NCBI GenBank assembly: GCA_020058225.1
Contig: JAGVEJ010000160.1
Location: 1 to 33,791 of the forward strand
DNA: 33,791 nt
Source of the DNA: Candidatus Zixiibacteriota bacterium
GTDB lineage: Bacteria > Zixibacteria > MSB-5A5 > GN15 > PGXB01
Direction: 5' to 3'
Shown here: positions 1 to 7,798 of the stretch, one piece after another
Position numbering within the stretch: the stretch's first letter is position 1
Layout: each line of letters starts with the position of its first letter
Made by a program: the position numbers and the translations under genes
The notes under the pieces: model-generated
Databases searched by the model: none
Told to the model about the DNA's origin: nothing
The model's input: only the letters and a program-made list of their open reading frames with translations

Positions 1-183
1 AAGGGGCGTGCCGAACTGCCTTTTGGTCATATTAAACAGAACTTTGGGGTGCGTTCCTTTATGGCGCGTGGTTTGCAAAGGGTGCAAGCCGAGGCCAGCC
101 TTTTGGCGACATGCTTCAATCTTCAGCGCGTGATTAACCTAATTGGCGTATCAAATTTACTTCAAAGCTGGGCAACAGCCTAA
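1..183 (+). CDS. Transposase, C-terminal fragment (IS1182/IS5-like DDE family), cut by window start
   Basis: An open frame runs from base 1 to the TAA at 181-183 and gives 60 residues beginning KGRAELPFGHIKQNFG. The pattern PFGxIKxNxGxRxFxxRGLxxVxAExxLLAxxxNLxR is, from family knowledge, the C-terminal end of DDE transposases of the IS1182-like group (DDE_Tnp_1_6 type), which cut and join DNA ends. The conserved Glu in the QAEASLL segment would be the third acidic catalytic residue of the DDE triad. The first two acidic residues lie outside the window, so intactness cannot be judged. The probable right terminal repeat of the same element lies at 398-414. Family assignment is from motif memory, not a search. 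Confidence 0.8.
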   Translation, partial: KGRAELPFGHIKQNFGVRSFMARGLQRVQAEASLLATCFNLQRVINLIGVSNLLQSWATA

Positions 184-752
184 AAGATCAGGGATAATAA
201 CAACCTGATCATAAAAATGACCTGAAAAATTAAAGAATTATAAAAAACAGATAAGCCATAGGCTTAAAAGAAGAAAATGCAATTTCATCATATCAATCCC
301 AATAACTCAAAATGATTATGACACAGCCTCCAAAGCACGGGATGACAGGTCGGGGTACGGCGATAAACTTGAATGAGCACAATTGCCATAATATACACTT
401 TTTCAACAAGCTCCTAAGAGTAAGTGCATGCCAAAATCGTAGGGGTTTGATTTATCAAACCTTAAGTCCTCTCGGCTGATCATATAACAAAGTCTCAGCG
501 GTACAAGTGTGAAACCGAATTCACAGATTTTCAATTACCATTGCCAAAACTGAACGGAAATAATTACGGTCAGGATCGTATCAAGTATAGGCATTTCCCC
601 ATAGCGAATAATGTAATTCTATCGAAGATATAGTGATATGGCCGATTTTATTTTCCGATAAGGGAAGATTACATTCGAATTTCAGCTTAATACTCTAAAG
701 GCATAATCTTTGCTCAATACTGTTTTGAAAGAAATGCGATAGAGGAGAAAGT
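184..752. other. Gene-free stretch: IS tail plus upstream region of the next gene
   Basis: No credible coding frame was seen. It holds the untranslated tail of the IS up to about 414, then roughly 340 bp of AT-rich DNA before the gene at 753. An 18-bp perfect palindrome at 444-461 (GGTTTGAT-TT-ATCAAACC) follows a short GTAGG run. Such palindromes are common in dispersed intergenic repeats, but no second copy was seen in this window. No clear sigma70 promoter was identified. Confidence 0.5.
398..414. repeat. Probable right terminal inverted repeat of the IS at the window start
   Basis: CTTTTTCAACAAGCTCC reads on the reverse strand as GGAGCTTGTTGAAAAAG. This is nearly the same as the motif GGGCTTGTTGAAAAA found at 2552-2566 and 16684-16698. 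It lies about 215 bp beyond the transposase stop, facing inwards, as expected for the right end of the element. The left end is outside the window, so the pairing cannot be checked directly. Confidence 0.55.
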
Positions 753-1373
753 ATGTTAGAAAACAAACACCAACGCGGATTCACTCTTGAAAGACTGAAA
801 AGTTGTGCCGAACCCAAAGTGCATAAAGACGCCGGAGGGTATTATATCAACACTCTCTCCGAAAATATGAAAGTATATTTTGACGACTATTACTTATTCT
901 TGGAAAAGATATATGATAGATGCCAAGTCGAGAAATCCGACTTGGATGAAAAGATGACCAAGACGACCCGCAGTTGCGCTGAGACAATCTCATATTATAG
1001 GGCGAAAGCTGTTATTCTTGAAATTACCATGAAAGCGGCCAAGAGTTTCTATACTGATGGAAGCAATTTCGGCGTGATCATGACGCCATGGTGTTTTGGG
1101 ACGGTGGTGATGGAGAAAATAGAGGTCTATCGCGAAAGATTGGCCAAGGGTGAAATTAACGATGCCAATGTGCCGGAATATCCGTACTATGTCATAAAGT
1201 ATATTGATGAAATTTATAAGAAAACACTTCTTGACCTCTTTGATTTCCCTGAAGAGGCTTTCAAAATGCGCTGGCAGTACAGCGAGTTGTTGAAAAGATA
1301 TTCCAAAGTTCTTTCAAATATATCGCAGTCGCTAAATTCGGTTTTGATGGTAGTAAAAAATTATGGCGCCTGA
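753..1373 (+). CDS. Hypothetical protein, 206 aa
   Basis: The frame is complete, with a good ribosome site (AGAGGAG at 741-747) six bases before the ATG and a factor-independent terminator just after the stop, so this is very probably a real single-gene unit. The protein has no signal peptide or membrane segment. It looks largely helical and charged, and has several aromatic-rich patches (for example DDYYLFLEKIYDR near residues 43-55 and PWCFGTVVMEKIEVYRERL near 112-130). I do not recognise a family. Repeated Lys/Glu-rich amphipathic stretches suggest an all-alpha cytoplasmic protein, possibly a helical bundle, but no function can be assigned. The next gene encodes an HD-GYP signalling protein but has its own start region, so a functional link is speculative. 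Confidence 0.8.
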   Translation: MLENKHQRGFTLERLKSCAEPKVHKDAGGYYINTLSENMKVYFDDYYLFLEKIYDRCQVEKSDLDEKMTKTTRSCAETISYYRAKAVILEITMKAAKSFYTDGSNFGVIMTPWCFGTVVMEKIEVYRERLAKGEINDANVPEYPYYVIKYIDEIYKKTLLDLFDFPEEAFKMRWQYSELLKRYSKVLSNISQSLNSVLMVVKNYGA

Positions 1374-1410
1374 CAACCCAGCAGGCCCATTTCCTCCCTC
1401 CTATAGGTTG

Positions 1411-1446
1411 CCCCCGGAATACTCCTCCCTTCCGGGGGTTTTTGTT
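1411..1446 (+). terminator. Rho-independent terminator after the 206-aa gene
   Basis: CCCCCGGA and TCCGGGGG form an 8-bp GC-rich stem around a loop of about 12 bases, followed by TTTTTG TTT. It lies about 40 bp after the stop at 1373, in the orientation that ends transcription of that gene. Confidence 0.85.
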
Positions 1447-1512
1447 TAATGTTTTTCCCCAGTTTAGCCGATAAATAATTAGATATTTACGAAAAACTTT
1501 GGCCTTAGATAT

Positions 1513-2496
1513 ATGTCACTATTAATACCGGCTGCAAAAATCGATTCCAAATATCTTCCAATATATTTGGAATCGTTACGCCTTGATACCGTTCTCAATT
1601 TTGACCTCTTTATAAAGGTCAGCGGGGAAATGGTTCTCTATCGCTCGGCCGACCTCCCCTTTACGGAAAAAACCAAAGAAAAACTTCTGGATAATAAAGT
1701 CTCCCGTCTTTATGTCAATGCCAAGGCCAAGGCTAAATACCAAAAATATATCGAGCAAAATCTTGATAAAATCCTTCTTGATAGGCATGTTCCCGAAGAA
1801 AAAAAGGCCGGTATTTTGTATGAAACCTCAAAAGCTCTGATGAAAGATGTCTTGGATAATCCGACCTTCGGCGAAAATATCCATCGTTCGAAAAAAATGG
1901 TGGAAAACCATGTCAGTTATATCCTCAGGGGACAGGAGGCCTTTCATAATCTAATCAAGCTTAGCTCGTTTGATTATTATACCTATACTCACTCGGTAAA
2001 TGTCTGCACCTTTGCCGTGGCGTTGGCGCAACAGCTGGGGAGACACGATGAACAATATCTTCATGACCTCGGCATCGGCGCCTTATTGCATGACATCGGA
2101 AAATCAAAAATCTCTGAGAGAATCATAAACAAGCGAACCTCTCTTTCTCCCATAGAGTTTGAATTAATGAAGAAACATCCCAAATGGGGCGTGGAGATTC
2201 TTACTTCTACCGATATGATTAAATCCGCATCATATTATCCCGTGCTTCAGCATCATGAAAGAGGAACCAAAGCCGGATACCCGAACGGTCTGTCGCTTGA
2301 TGAGATGCATGAGTTCAGCCGAATTGTTTCTATTGTAGATACCTTTGATGCCATGACAACCGAGCGGGTTTATCAGGGGGCGATGGATACCTTCCCGGCG
2401 CTGAAAGTAATCTTTGCTCTCAAAGGTGATTATGACCATGATATGCTGGTAGCTTTCGCCGAGCTTATGGGTCCCTACGGTCTTAAAAGCGCCTGA
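1513..2496 (+). CDS. HD-GYP domain protein, probable c-di-GMP phosphodiesterase
   Basis: 327 aa, cytoplasmic. The N-terminal ~115 residues resemble the small DUF3391-like region often found before HD-GYP domains. The HD-GYP domain spans about residues 120-325. The metal/catalytic set is visible: His160 (YTHSVNV), the HD pair 193-194 in LLHDIGK, His247-His248 followed by E249, GYP at 255-257, and D276 in VDTFDAMTTERVY. This family hydrolyses cyclic di-GMP to pGpG or GMP. The linker between HHE and GYP reads RGTKA, a departure from the common RLDGS. There is no receiver or membrane domain, so the input signal is unknown. The ATG at 1513 has no obvious Shine-Dalgarno sequence, so initiation may be leaderless or weak. 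Confidence 0.9.
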   Translation: MSLLIPAAKIDSKYLPIYLESLRLDTVLNFDLFIKVSGEMVLYRSADLPFTEKTKEKLLDNKVSRLYVNAKAKAKYQKYIEQNLDKILLDRHVPEEKKAGILYETSKALMKDVLDNPTFGENIHRSKKMVENHVSYILRGQEAFHNLIKLSSFDYYTYTHSVNVCTFAVALAQQLGRHDEQYLHDLGIGALLHDIGKSKISERIINKRTSLSPIEFELMKKHPKWGVEILTSTDMIKSASYYPVLQHHERGTKAGYPNGLSLDEMHEFSRIVSIVDTFDAMTTERVYQGAMDTFPALKVIFALKGDYDHDMLVAFAELMGPYGLKSA

Positions 2497-2550
2497 TTAT
2501 ACCGATTCTCTGAAATATTATCGTTTTTATTGCACTCTTTCCACCCCTAA

Positions 2551-2570
2551 GGGGCTTGTTGAAAAACCCC
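2551..2570. repeat. Solo copy of the IS/MITE end motif
   Basis: GGGGCTTGTTGAAAAACCCC lies 55 bp after the HD-GYP stop. Its first 16 bases match the end of the element at 16684 and the reverse complement of the IS end at 398-414. No partner end was found within the next 120 bp. The flanking GGGG/CCCC can also fold into a small hairpin, so a weak terminator role is possible, although no T-run follows. Confidence 0.5.
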
Positions 2571-2684
2571 ATTGATCATGGGATGAAGTCGTGCTGACAC
2601 ATGGATATTCTGATTGACTTCTCTCATTATCACCATTAATTTAAAATTCAAGCCTGAATTTTATTGCGAATTGAAAATATAACA

Positions 2685-4127
2685 ATGAATCAGCGAACGA
2701 CACCGACCATTTTATTGGTTTACCCGTCAAGTTTTTATTATCCGATGGAACAGGAAAGATTTGAAATCAAATCTTCCTTACTCCTTCTGGGTTCATTTCT
2801 TGTCCAATATTTCCCCGTAATTTATGCTGATTTCGAAATCACTATTGGCCGTCCGACCGGAAATATTCAAATTAAGCGATTTGAAAGGCAGGTAAAGGCC
2901 TTTCTTGAAAATCAAAGCTATGACATTTTAGCTATATCCTGTTGGACCAGCCTTTCCTACATGGCGACAATGTCCGTTGCGAAGATTGCCAGGGAGTTAT
3001 ACCCTGAAAAACTTGTGGTGGTTGGCGGATATCACCCTTCGGCAATTCCGGAGGATTTTTTGACCGCGGATAATATAATAGATTATGTTATCAAGGGGGA
3101 GGGGGAGCTTGCTCTTATGCAAATAGCCGAAAATTATCCGACAGCAAAACGACCTTCTGAAACAAAAATCGTCGCAGGCGCTACAATTCTTCCGGAAAAT
3201 TTTATCGGGATGAATTGGGATATTGTCGAGTCATTCCTGAAAACAAATTTTCCCGCCGGCTTGCGAAGTGTGGCGCTATATCTATCGCGGGGATGTCCGT
3301 TTGACTGCTCCTTCTGCATGGAATCATTAAAAGAACGGCGATGGCACCCATATCCGCCGGAAATGGCGGTGAATGAAGTCAATTCTGCCGCAGAACAACT
3401 TAAAGTATCAGCAATCAATCTGGGAGATGCCTGCTTTGGTTTGCAATCGCGATGGCGCAAGGAGTTTTTTACACGGCTTATAGAACGGAATCCTAATTTT
3501 TGGATTACTTTTGAGACTCGTCCGGAATTATTTGATGAAGAGGATGTTAAACTACTTTCTCATCTCAAGGTGGCCATTGAGCTGGGAGTAGAGAGTTTCT
3601 CACCTTATATACTTGGCCTAATGAATAAGACTAAGAATCCTCAGAAATTCTTGGATGATTTTCGAAAAACCAGCAGTTTGTTAAATCAGTATGGCATCGT
3701 TCACATGGCCAATTTAATATTTAACCATCCCGGTGAGACAGAGCGGACCCTGCAAGAAACTTTTGCCGTGGTGGATGAGTTGATTGACATTTCAGATTCA
3801 TATTTGATTTGGGCCTGTCATGATTATATGCATTATCCGGGAAGCTTTTTGGATCGGAATAAAGAGCAGTTCGAAAAGGAATATGGCACGCGGATTCTTG
3901 TTCGGGAATGGTGGAAGGTTAACGAAGATCAGTTGGTCAACTGCCGCAAAGTGATCCCATCCTCTGGATTAAGCGATGATAAGCTGAAACTCTGGAGAAG
4001 CATGTATAAAGAACGGGAAAATCGCATCAAAAATTCCCTTCATCCCGACGCTTTTCAATTCGCGGCGGAGACTTATTCTCCCTCATGGCGCCGTGATCCT
4101 CGATACCGGCCGACGACGTCCAAATAG
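2685..4127 (+). CDS. B12-binding-domain radical SAM protein
   Basis: About 480 aa from the ATG at 2685; an in-frame TTG at 2664 would add seven residues, and neither start has a clear ribosome site. Residues ~1-160 have the Rossmann-like pattern of the cobalamin-binding domain of class B radical SAM enzymes (ILAISCWTSL, then VVVGGYHPSAIPEDF, then IKGEGELAL). Residues ~190-400 form the radical SAM barrel with the cluster motif C204-x3-C208-x2-C211 (CPFDCSFC), which ligates a 4Fe-4S cluster and cleaves S-adenosylmethionine. GxESFSPYIL and NLIFNHPGE are typical of the group. The cobalamin ligand motif DxHxxG is not visible, as in many members. The substrate is unknown, and the gene stands alone between an HD-GYP gene and a convergent peptidase operon. 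Confidence 0.85.
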   Translation: MNQRTTPTILLVYPSSFYYPMEQERFEIKSSLLLLGSFLVQYFPVIYADFEITIGRPTGNIQIKRFERQVKAFLENQSYDILAISCWTSLSYMATMSVAKIARELYPEKLVVVGGYHPSAIPEDFLTADNIIDYVIKGEGELALMQIAENYPTAKRPSETKIVAGATILPENFIGMNWDIVESFLKTNFPAGLRSVALYLSRGCPFDCSFCMESLKERRWHPYPPEMAVNEVNSAAEQLKVSAINLGDACFGLQSRWRKEFFTRLIERNPNFWITFETRPELFDEEDVKLLSHLKVAIELGVESFSPYILGLMNKTKNPQKFLDDFRKTSSLLNQYGIVHMANLIFNHPGETERTLQETFAVVDELIDISDSYLIWACHDYMHYPGSFLDRNKEQFEKEYGTRILVREWWKVNEDQLVNCRKVIPSSGLSDDKLKLWRSMYKERENRIKNSLHPDAFQFAAETYSPSWRRDPRYRPTTSK

Positions 4128-4194
4128 ATTCGATTGATAAACCACTGGCAGGCGAAAGAAGACTGCTTATAGGGCTTTTTGATATAAGTGATTA

Positions 4195-4214
4195 GGGCGC
4201 ACAATTGTGCGCCC
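4195..4214. terminator. Perfect 20-bp palindrome between convergent genes
   Basis: GGGCGCACAATTGTGCGCCC is fully self-complementary and lies between the ends of the radical SAM gene (+, ends 4127) and the M16 operon (-, ends 4250). It may act as a transcript-end hairpin in both directions. No T-run follows on either strand, so this is a terminator-like structure rather than a canonical terminator. Confidence 0.4.
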
Positions 4215-4249
4215 ATGCAATTGTCGGATAAAATAATTTTAGAAAACCG

Positions 4250-5704
4250 TTATTCAATCACTGGGGGAGCGATCTGAATGTTCGTTACCTTTCCAAATTC
4301 ATCCAATGGTTTTTCAAATGTCTCCGGCTTTCCCACAATGATATAAGTCAGCTTGTCAGGCTGAAGATATTTCTGGGCAACCCTTTTTATATCATCGCGG
4401 GTTATTTTTCGGAAGCGGTCGAAATGCCCGTTATAATAGTCCATTGGGTATCCATCGTATTCAAGATTCGTTAATGCCGTTACAATTTTATGCGGGGAAT
4501 CAAATTCAAATACCAACCTATTGATAGTGGCATCGCGGGCATCTTCGAGTTCGTCTTCAGTAACGCTTTCATCCCGAATTCGTTTAATCTCGTCGGTTAT
4601 CAATTTGGTTGCCTTATAGGCGGTAGCGCTTTTGGTCTGGCACTCAGCGCCGAAAGCGCCAAGGTCGCGGCCGCCGGTATAGAAACTGGAGCTGACATGA
4701 TAAGCCAAACCCTCATCGGAACGAACACGCGATGTCAATCTCGAGGTGAATGAACCGCCGCCAAGGATATAGTTGACCAGCTGAATGGCATATCTATCCG
4801 GATTATCCCTTTTAATTCCAAGATGACCGATTTTCATATAGGCTTGATTGATATCTTTCCATACTTGATAAACCCCGGGATGATATTCTGTTTTGACCTC
4901 CGGATACGGCGGCAGGGGCTGATCTGATTTTTGCCAGTCGCCAAAATATTTTTTGATTTTTTCTATTATACCGGCTTTGTCGAAATCGCCGCTGATTGCA
5001 ATCATAATATTATTTGGCACAAAATACCTTTGATGGTAATCAATCAAGTCCTGAGGGGTAATTCCTTTGACCGATTCCCATTCAAGAATGCGGCCGTAGG
5101 GATGATCTCCATAAATGGTGTTGGCAAAATATCTTCCAACTACGCTATTGGGGCTGTCATCCCTTCTCTTAATGCCATTTTTAATATCAGCTTTGGCAAG
5201 GTCCAATTTGTCTTGCGGGAAGGCGGGATTACGAATCAAATCGGCGAATAATTGCAGGCCAAGGTCAATATCTTTCGACATGACACTCAACGAAGCCGAG
5301 CCTCTTTCATCGCTAATCCATGTTTCCAGCGAGCCGCCCATAAATTCCATGATAATATTCAGGGAATCGCCCGTGATAGTTTTTGAGCCGCCGGTACGCA
5401 GAACAGTACCGACTATTCCGGATAAACCATTCTTTTCGAAAGGGTCAAAGATGCCACCGCAACGAATAGTGGCGCTAAGGTTGAATATGGGGAGTTTGTT
5501 ACTCTGATAAAGGTACAGGACTATGCCATTGTCAATCGTAACCCTTTCCACTTCTTTGCCGACCTCGGGAATGGCCAATTCAATTTTCCCAATGGTGAGG
5601 GAATCAATAATTTTTGAGCCGGGGGATTTTGCCATCTCGGTCTGGCCAAAAGCAAAGCCTGTAAGTATCATGATGATTAATAAATAGCAAATTATCTTCT
5701 TCAT
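4250..5704 (-). CDS. M16-family peptidase homologue lacking the zinc motif (non-catalytic subunit)
   Basis: 484 aa with an N-terminal signal peptide (hydrophobic core at 4-18, likely cut after the FAFG segment). Two M16 halves are visible: the N-terminal lobe starts at VTIDNGIVLYL, and the C-terminal lobe contains GGGSFTSRLTSRVRSDEGLAY near 315-335, the Arg/Tyr-type motif conserved in inactive partners. Where active members carry HxxEH, this protein has GLSGIVGTVL near 93-102, so the zinc ligands are gone. In the PqqL/mitochondrial-processing-peptidase type of M16B pairs, one subunit binds zinc and the other helps hold the substrate. This matches the gene just upstream, which ends 14 bp before this ATG; AAGGAGGTG lies in the gap. 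A periplasmic or secreted heterodimer is inferred. Confidence 0.9.
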   Translation of the reverse strand: MKKIICYLLIIMILTGFAFGQTEMAKSPGSKIIDSLTIGKIELAIPEVGKEVERVTIDNGIVLYLYQSNKLPIFNLSATIRCGGIFDPFEKNGLSGIVGTVLRTGGSKTITGDSLNIIMEFMGGSLETWISDERGSASLSVMSKDIDLGLQLFADLIRNPAFPQDKLDLAKADIKNGIKRRDDSPNSVVGRYFANTIYGDHPYGRILEWESVKGITPQDLIDYHQRYFVPNNIMIAISGDFDKAGIIEKIKKYFGDWQKSDQPLPPYPEVKTEYHPGVYQVWKDINQAYMKIGHLGIKRDNPDRYAIQLVNYILGGGSFTSRLTSRVRSDEGLAYHVSSSFYTGGRDLGAFGAECQTKSATAYKATKLITDEIKRIRDESVTEDELEDARDATINRLVFEFDSPHKIVTALTNLEYDGYPMDYYNGHFDRFRKITRDDIKRVAQKYLQPDKLTYIIVGKPETFEKPLDEFGKVTNIQIAPPVIE

Positions 5705-5718
5705 TGTTGGTCACCTCC

Positions 5719-7242
5719 TTAGCCTTCCTTGGGGTAAGCGGGTTGGCTCTTTGACTCTTCGGTTTTTACGATATATGCGACCGACCTATTTTTCTTGATA
5801 AGATATTTATTGACCACTCGCATGATATCATCAGCGGTGACCTTTTTCACCGCCATCTGATGGTCAATAAAATGATGCCAGTTACCTGTAACGGCTTCAC
5901 TGCCGGCCAATCTCCAACAGAGCCCCATATTCGATTCGAGTGAGCGAATAAAAGAAGCATCAACCTGATTGCGCACCTTCTCCAGTTCCCAATCGGTTAC
6001 CGATTCCGACTTAAGTCGATCGATTTCGGCATAAATGGCAGTTTCCAGTTCCGTGATAGAATGATCTGGCATTGGGGTTGCGGAACAAACAAAAGTTCCG
6101 GGATATCGGGCATTTTCGGCGTATGCCCAGACATCGCCGAGTTTTTTCACTTTGATATTCTTGTAAAAGCGACTGGTCCGGCCATTAGAGAGAATATTGG
6201 CGGCGACTTCAAGAGCAGGCAAATCCGGATGGCCAATTTGGGGAATTTTCCAAGCAATAAAAGCCATCGGATTTGAGGTATGCTCTATCTCGATGCGACG
6301 TTCTCCCTCTTGGGGGGCGTCGCGGGTTATGACAGGCGGAGGAAGCGGTTGGGCCGGGATTTTTCCAAAGTTCTCTTCGCAGATTTTGAATACCTCCTCG
6401 GCGTTTACATCGCCCACTATCACCGCTACGGCATTGGAAGGAGAATAATGCGATTTGAAATACGCTTCAACTTCCTCACGCGTGACTGTTTGAATATCGC
6501 TCATCCAACCAAGGACAGGCCATTTATAAGGGGTTGACCAGTAGGTCGTCGCACTGAGCGCCTCATCGAGTTTGCCCCATGGGTTATTTTCGCTGAGACG
6601 CCTTTCCTCCATGACCACATCGCGTTCAGAATAGAATTCACGAAGAATAAGATTGGCCAATCGGTCGGCTTCGAGAAAAGCCCATAGTCCAAGTCTATTC
6701 TTTGGCAATGATACATAATATTGGGTTCCATCATTTCCGGTGGAAGCATTTAATGAGGTGCCGCCATTGTTCAAATAAGTATCCCAGAGTTCATCCTTGA
6801 CAACATATTTTTTTTGCTCGGATTGCACATCTGCCATTTGCTGTCTCAATTCTTTAAGGCGAGTGGAATCTTGGAGATTTAACGGATTAGATAGTTTTTC
6901 CTGTTCACTTCTAAACAGGTGGGCCAGCGAATCGATTTTATGCATTAGCGGGGCTTCCGCCTTATAATTATTGGTACCTATAATTTTGGTGCCTTTGAAC
7001 AGCATATGCTCCAAAAGATGAGAAATACCGGTGATTCCAGGGCGCTCATCGACAGAACCGGTGTTGAAACGAATCATTCCGGAGAAAACCGGCGCGGAAT
7101 GGTTCTCCAACACCAGAACTCTCATCCCATTGGAAAGGGTCTGCTTTTTTGCATCGAGCTTGATTTCACCGGTTTGAGCCTGTACCGTGAAAGCGGCAAT
7201 GAGCAAAATGGCGGCAAGCGGAAGAAATAATCGCTTGTGCAT
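5719..7242 (-). CDS. M16-family zinc metallopeptidase (catalytic subunit)
   Basis: 507 aa with a signal peptide (LFLPLAAILLIAAFTVQAQ, probable cleavage after VQAQ). The inverted zinc motif HLLEH is at residues 75-79, with the third-ligand region ERDVVMEE at 206-213. Family members degrade or process unfolded peptides inside a clamshell of two M16 units; here the second unit is supplied by the downstream gene. Between the zinc motif and the distal Glu there are about 57 extra residues (roughly 97-155), charged and likely helical or coiled, compared with the spacing in insulin-degrading enzyme. The gene has a GGAGGAG ribosome site before the ATG and a plausible promoter at 7311-7338. The length is that of one full M16B subunit plus the insertion. 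Confidence 0.92.
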   Translation of the reverse strand: MHKRLFLPLAAILLIAAFTVQAQTGEIKLDAKKQTLSNGMRVLVLENHSAPVFSGMIRFNTGSVDERPGITGISHLLEHMLFKGTKIIGTNNYKAEAPLMHKIDSLAHLFRSEQEKLSNPLNLQDSTRLKELRQQMADVQSEQKKYVVKDELWDTYLNNGGTSLNASTGNDGTQYYVSLPKNRLGLWAFLEADRLANLILREFYSERDVVMEERRLSENNPWGKLDEALSATTYWSTPYKWPVLGWMSDIQTVTREEVEAYFKSHYSPSNAVAVIVGDVNAEEVFKICEENFGKIPAQPLPPPVITRDAPQEGERRIEIEHTSNPMAFIAWKIPQIGHPDLPALEVAANILSNGRTSRFYKNIKVKKLGDVWAYAENARYPGTFVCSATPMPDHSITELETAIYAEIDRLKSESVTDWELEKVRNQVDASFIRSLESNMGLCWRLAGSEAVTGNWHHFIDHQMAVKKVTADDIMRVVNKYLIKKNRSVAYIVKTEESKSQPAYPKEG

Positions 7243-7310
7243 AATAGAACTCCTCCGATTAGATTTATGGGTATTTTTGGTCTTTTCTTCTCAAGAAAGG
7301 GCATAGGGGA

Positions 7311-7338
7311 ATTTAAGTATAACCTCCGCAAGAGTCAA
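7311..7338 (-). promoter_or_regulatory. Candidate promoter of the M16 operon
   Basis: On the minus strand TTGACT (7338-7333) and TTAAAT (7316-7311) are separated by 16 bp, placing the start of transcription near 7304, about 60 bases before the ATG at 7242. The -35 matches consensus at five of six positions, the -10 at four. It is divergent from the tRNA promoter 35 bp away. Confidence 0.4.
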
Positions 7339-7370
7339 GGATGGGGATTGTGGAAAAAGGGTAAATTGAC

Positions 7371-7398
7371 TTGACAAATTTAGGAAAAGGTTTATAAT
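7371..7398 (+). promoter_or_regulatory. Consensus sigma70-type promoter of tRNA-Asn
   Basis: TTGACA at 7371-7376 and TATAAT at 7393-7398, both perfect consensus hexamers, are separated by 16 bp. The predicted start near 7405 leaves a leader of about 57 bases before the mature tRNA at 7462. A strong housekeeping promoter fits a stable RNA gene. Confidence 0.8.
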
Positions 7399-7461
7399 AT
7401 CGGCCTTGCGGTAGCGTAGTGAAAAAATTTGGTTCTTTGACGAAATAGTGAATATCATTAC

Positions 7462-7534
7462 TCCCCTGTAGCTCAGTTGGTAGAGCAGGTGACTGTTAAT
7501 CACCGGGTCGCAGGTTCAAGTCCTGCCGGGGGAG
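7462..7534 (+). tRNA. tRNA-Asn (anticodon GTT)
   Basis: 73 nt with a full cloverleaf. The acceptor strands TCCCCTG (7462-7468) and CGGGGGA (7527-7533) pair with one G-U. The D arm is GCTC-AGTTGGTAGA-GAGC-type, the anticodon stem is GGTGA/TCACC with loop CTGTTAA and anticodon GTT at 7495-7497, and the T arm is GCAGG-TTCAAGT-CCTGC. The discriminator base is G (7534), usual for Asn. CCA is not encoded (CTTTT follows), so it must be added after transcription. Confidence 0.97.
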
Positions 7535-7556
7535 CTTTTCTTTTCAGCGTTCAAAT

Positions 7557-7605
7557 TGATCAGTCGGTAGAGTCCGCCGCCGGCTGCCGGATTAATCACC
7601 GGGTC
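7557..7605 (+). pseudogene. tRNA-Asn-like remnant
   Basis: CAGTCGGTAGAG at 7561-7572 matches the D-loop region of the adjacent tRNA-Asn at 11 of 12 positions. TTAATCACCGGGTC at 7592-7605 matches its anticodon-loop/stem region over 14 bases exactly, in the same order but about 9 bp further apart. Acceptor and T-arm sequences are missing, so it cannot form a functional tRNA. It could be a decayed tandem copy or a footprint of integration at the tRNA. Confidence 0.5.
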
Positions 7606-7798
7606 ATCCCATTTCCGGGCTGACCGCTCATATGCAATCCCGGCCTTTAGTCTGCTTCTTATGGCGCCTATGCCCAAAACGGGAATAGATGTATCTTTAT
7701 CCATCTCCTGTCTTGACTTCACGGCAATTTCCAGTTATTTTTAATTAATTGACTCAACGCCTTGCTTAAATTTATGTAACAGAGAGGATATCCGATAC

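Noticed and set aside
5115-5507. 130-codon plus-strand frame opposite the inactive M16 gene
   Set aside because: The minus-strand frame encodes a clear M16 protein with a signal peptide and a strong ribosome site; this is a shadow frame.
7516-7722. 68-codon minus-strand frame overlapping the tRNA 3' end and the tRNA-like remnant
   Set aside because: It terminates inside the tRNA gene, has no clear ribosome site, and its peptide shows no recognisable family; likely chance.
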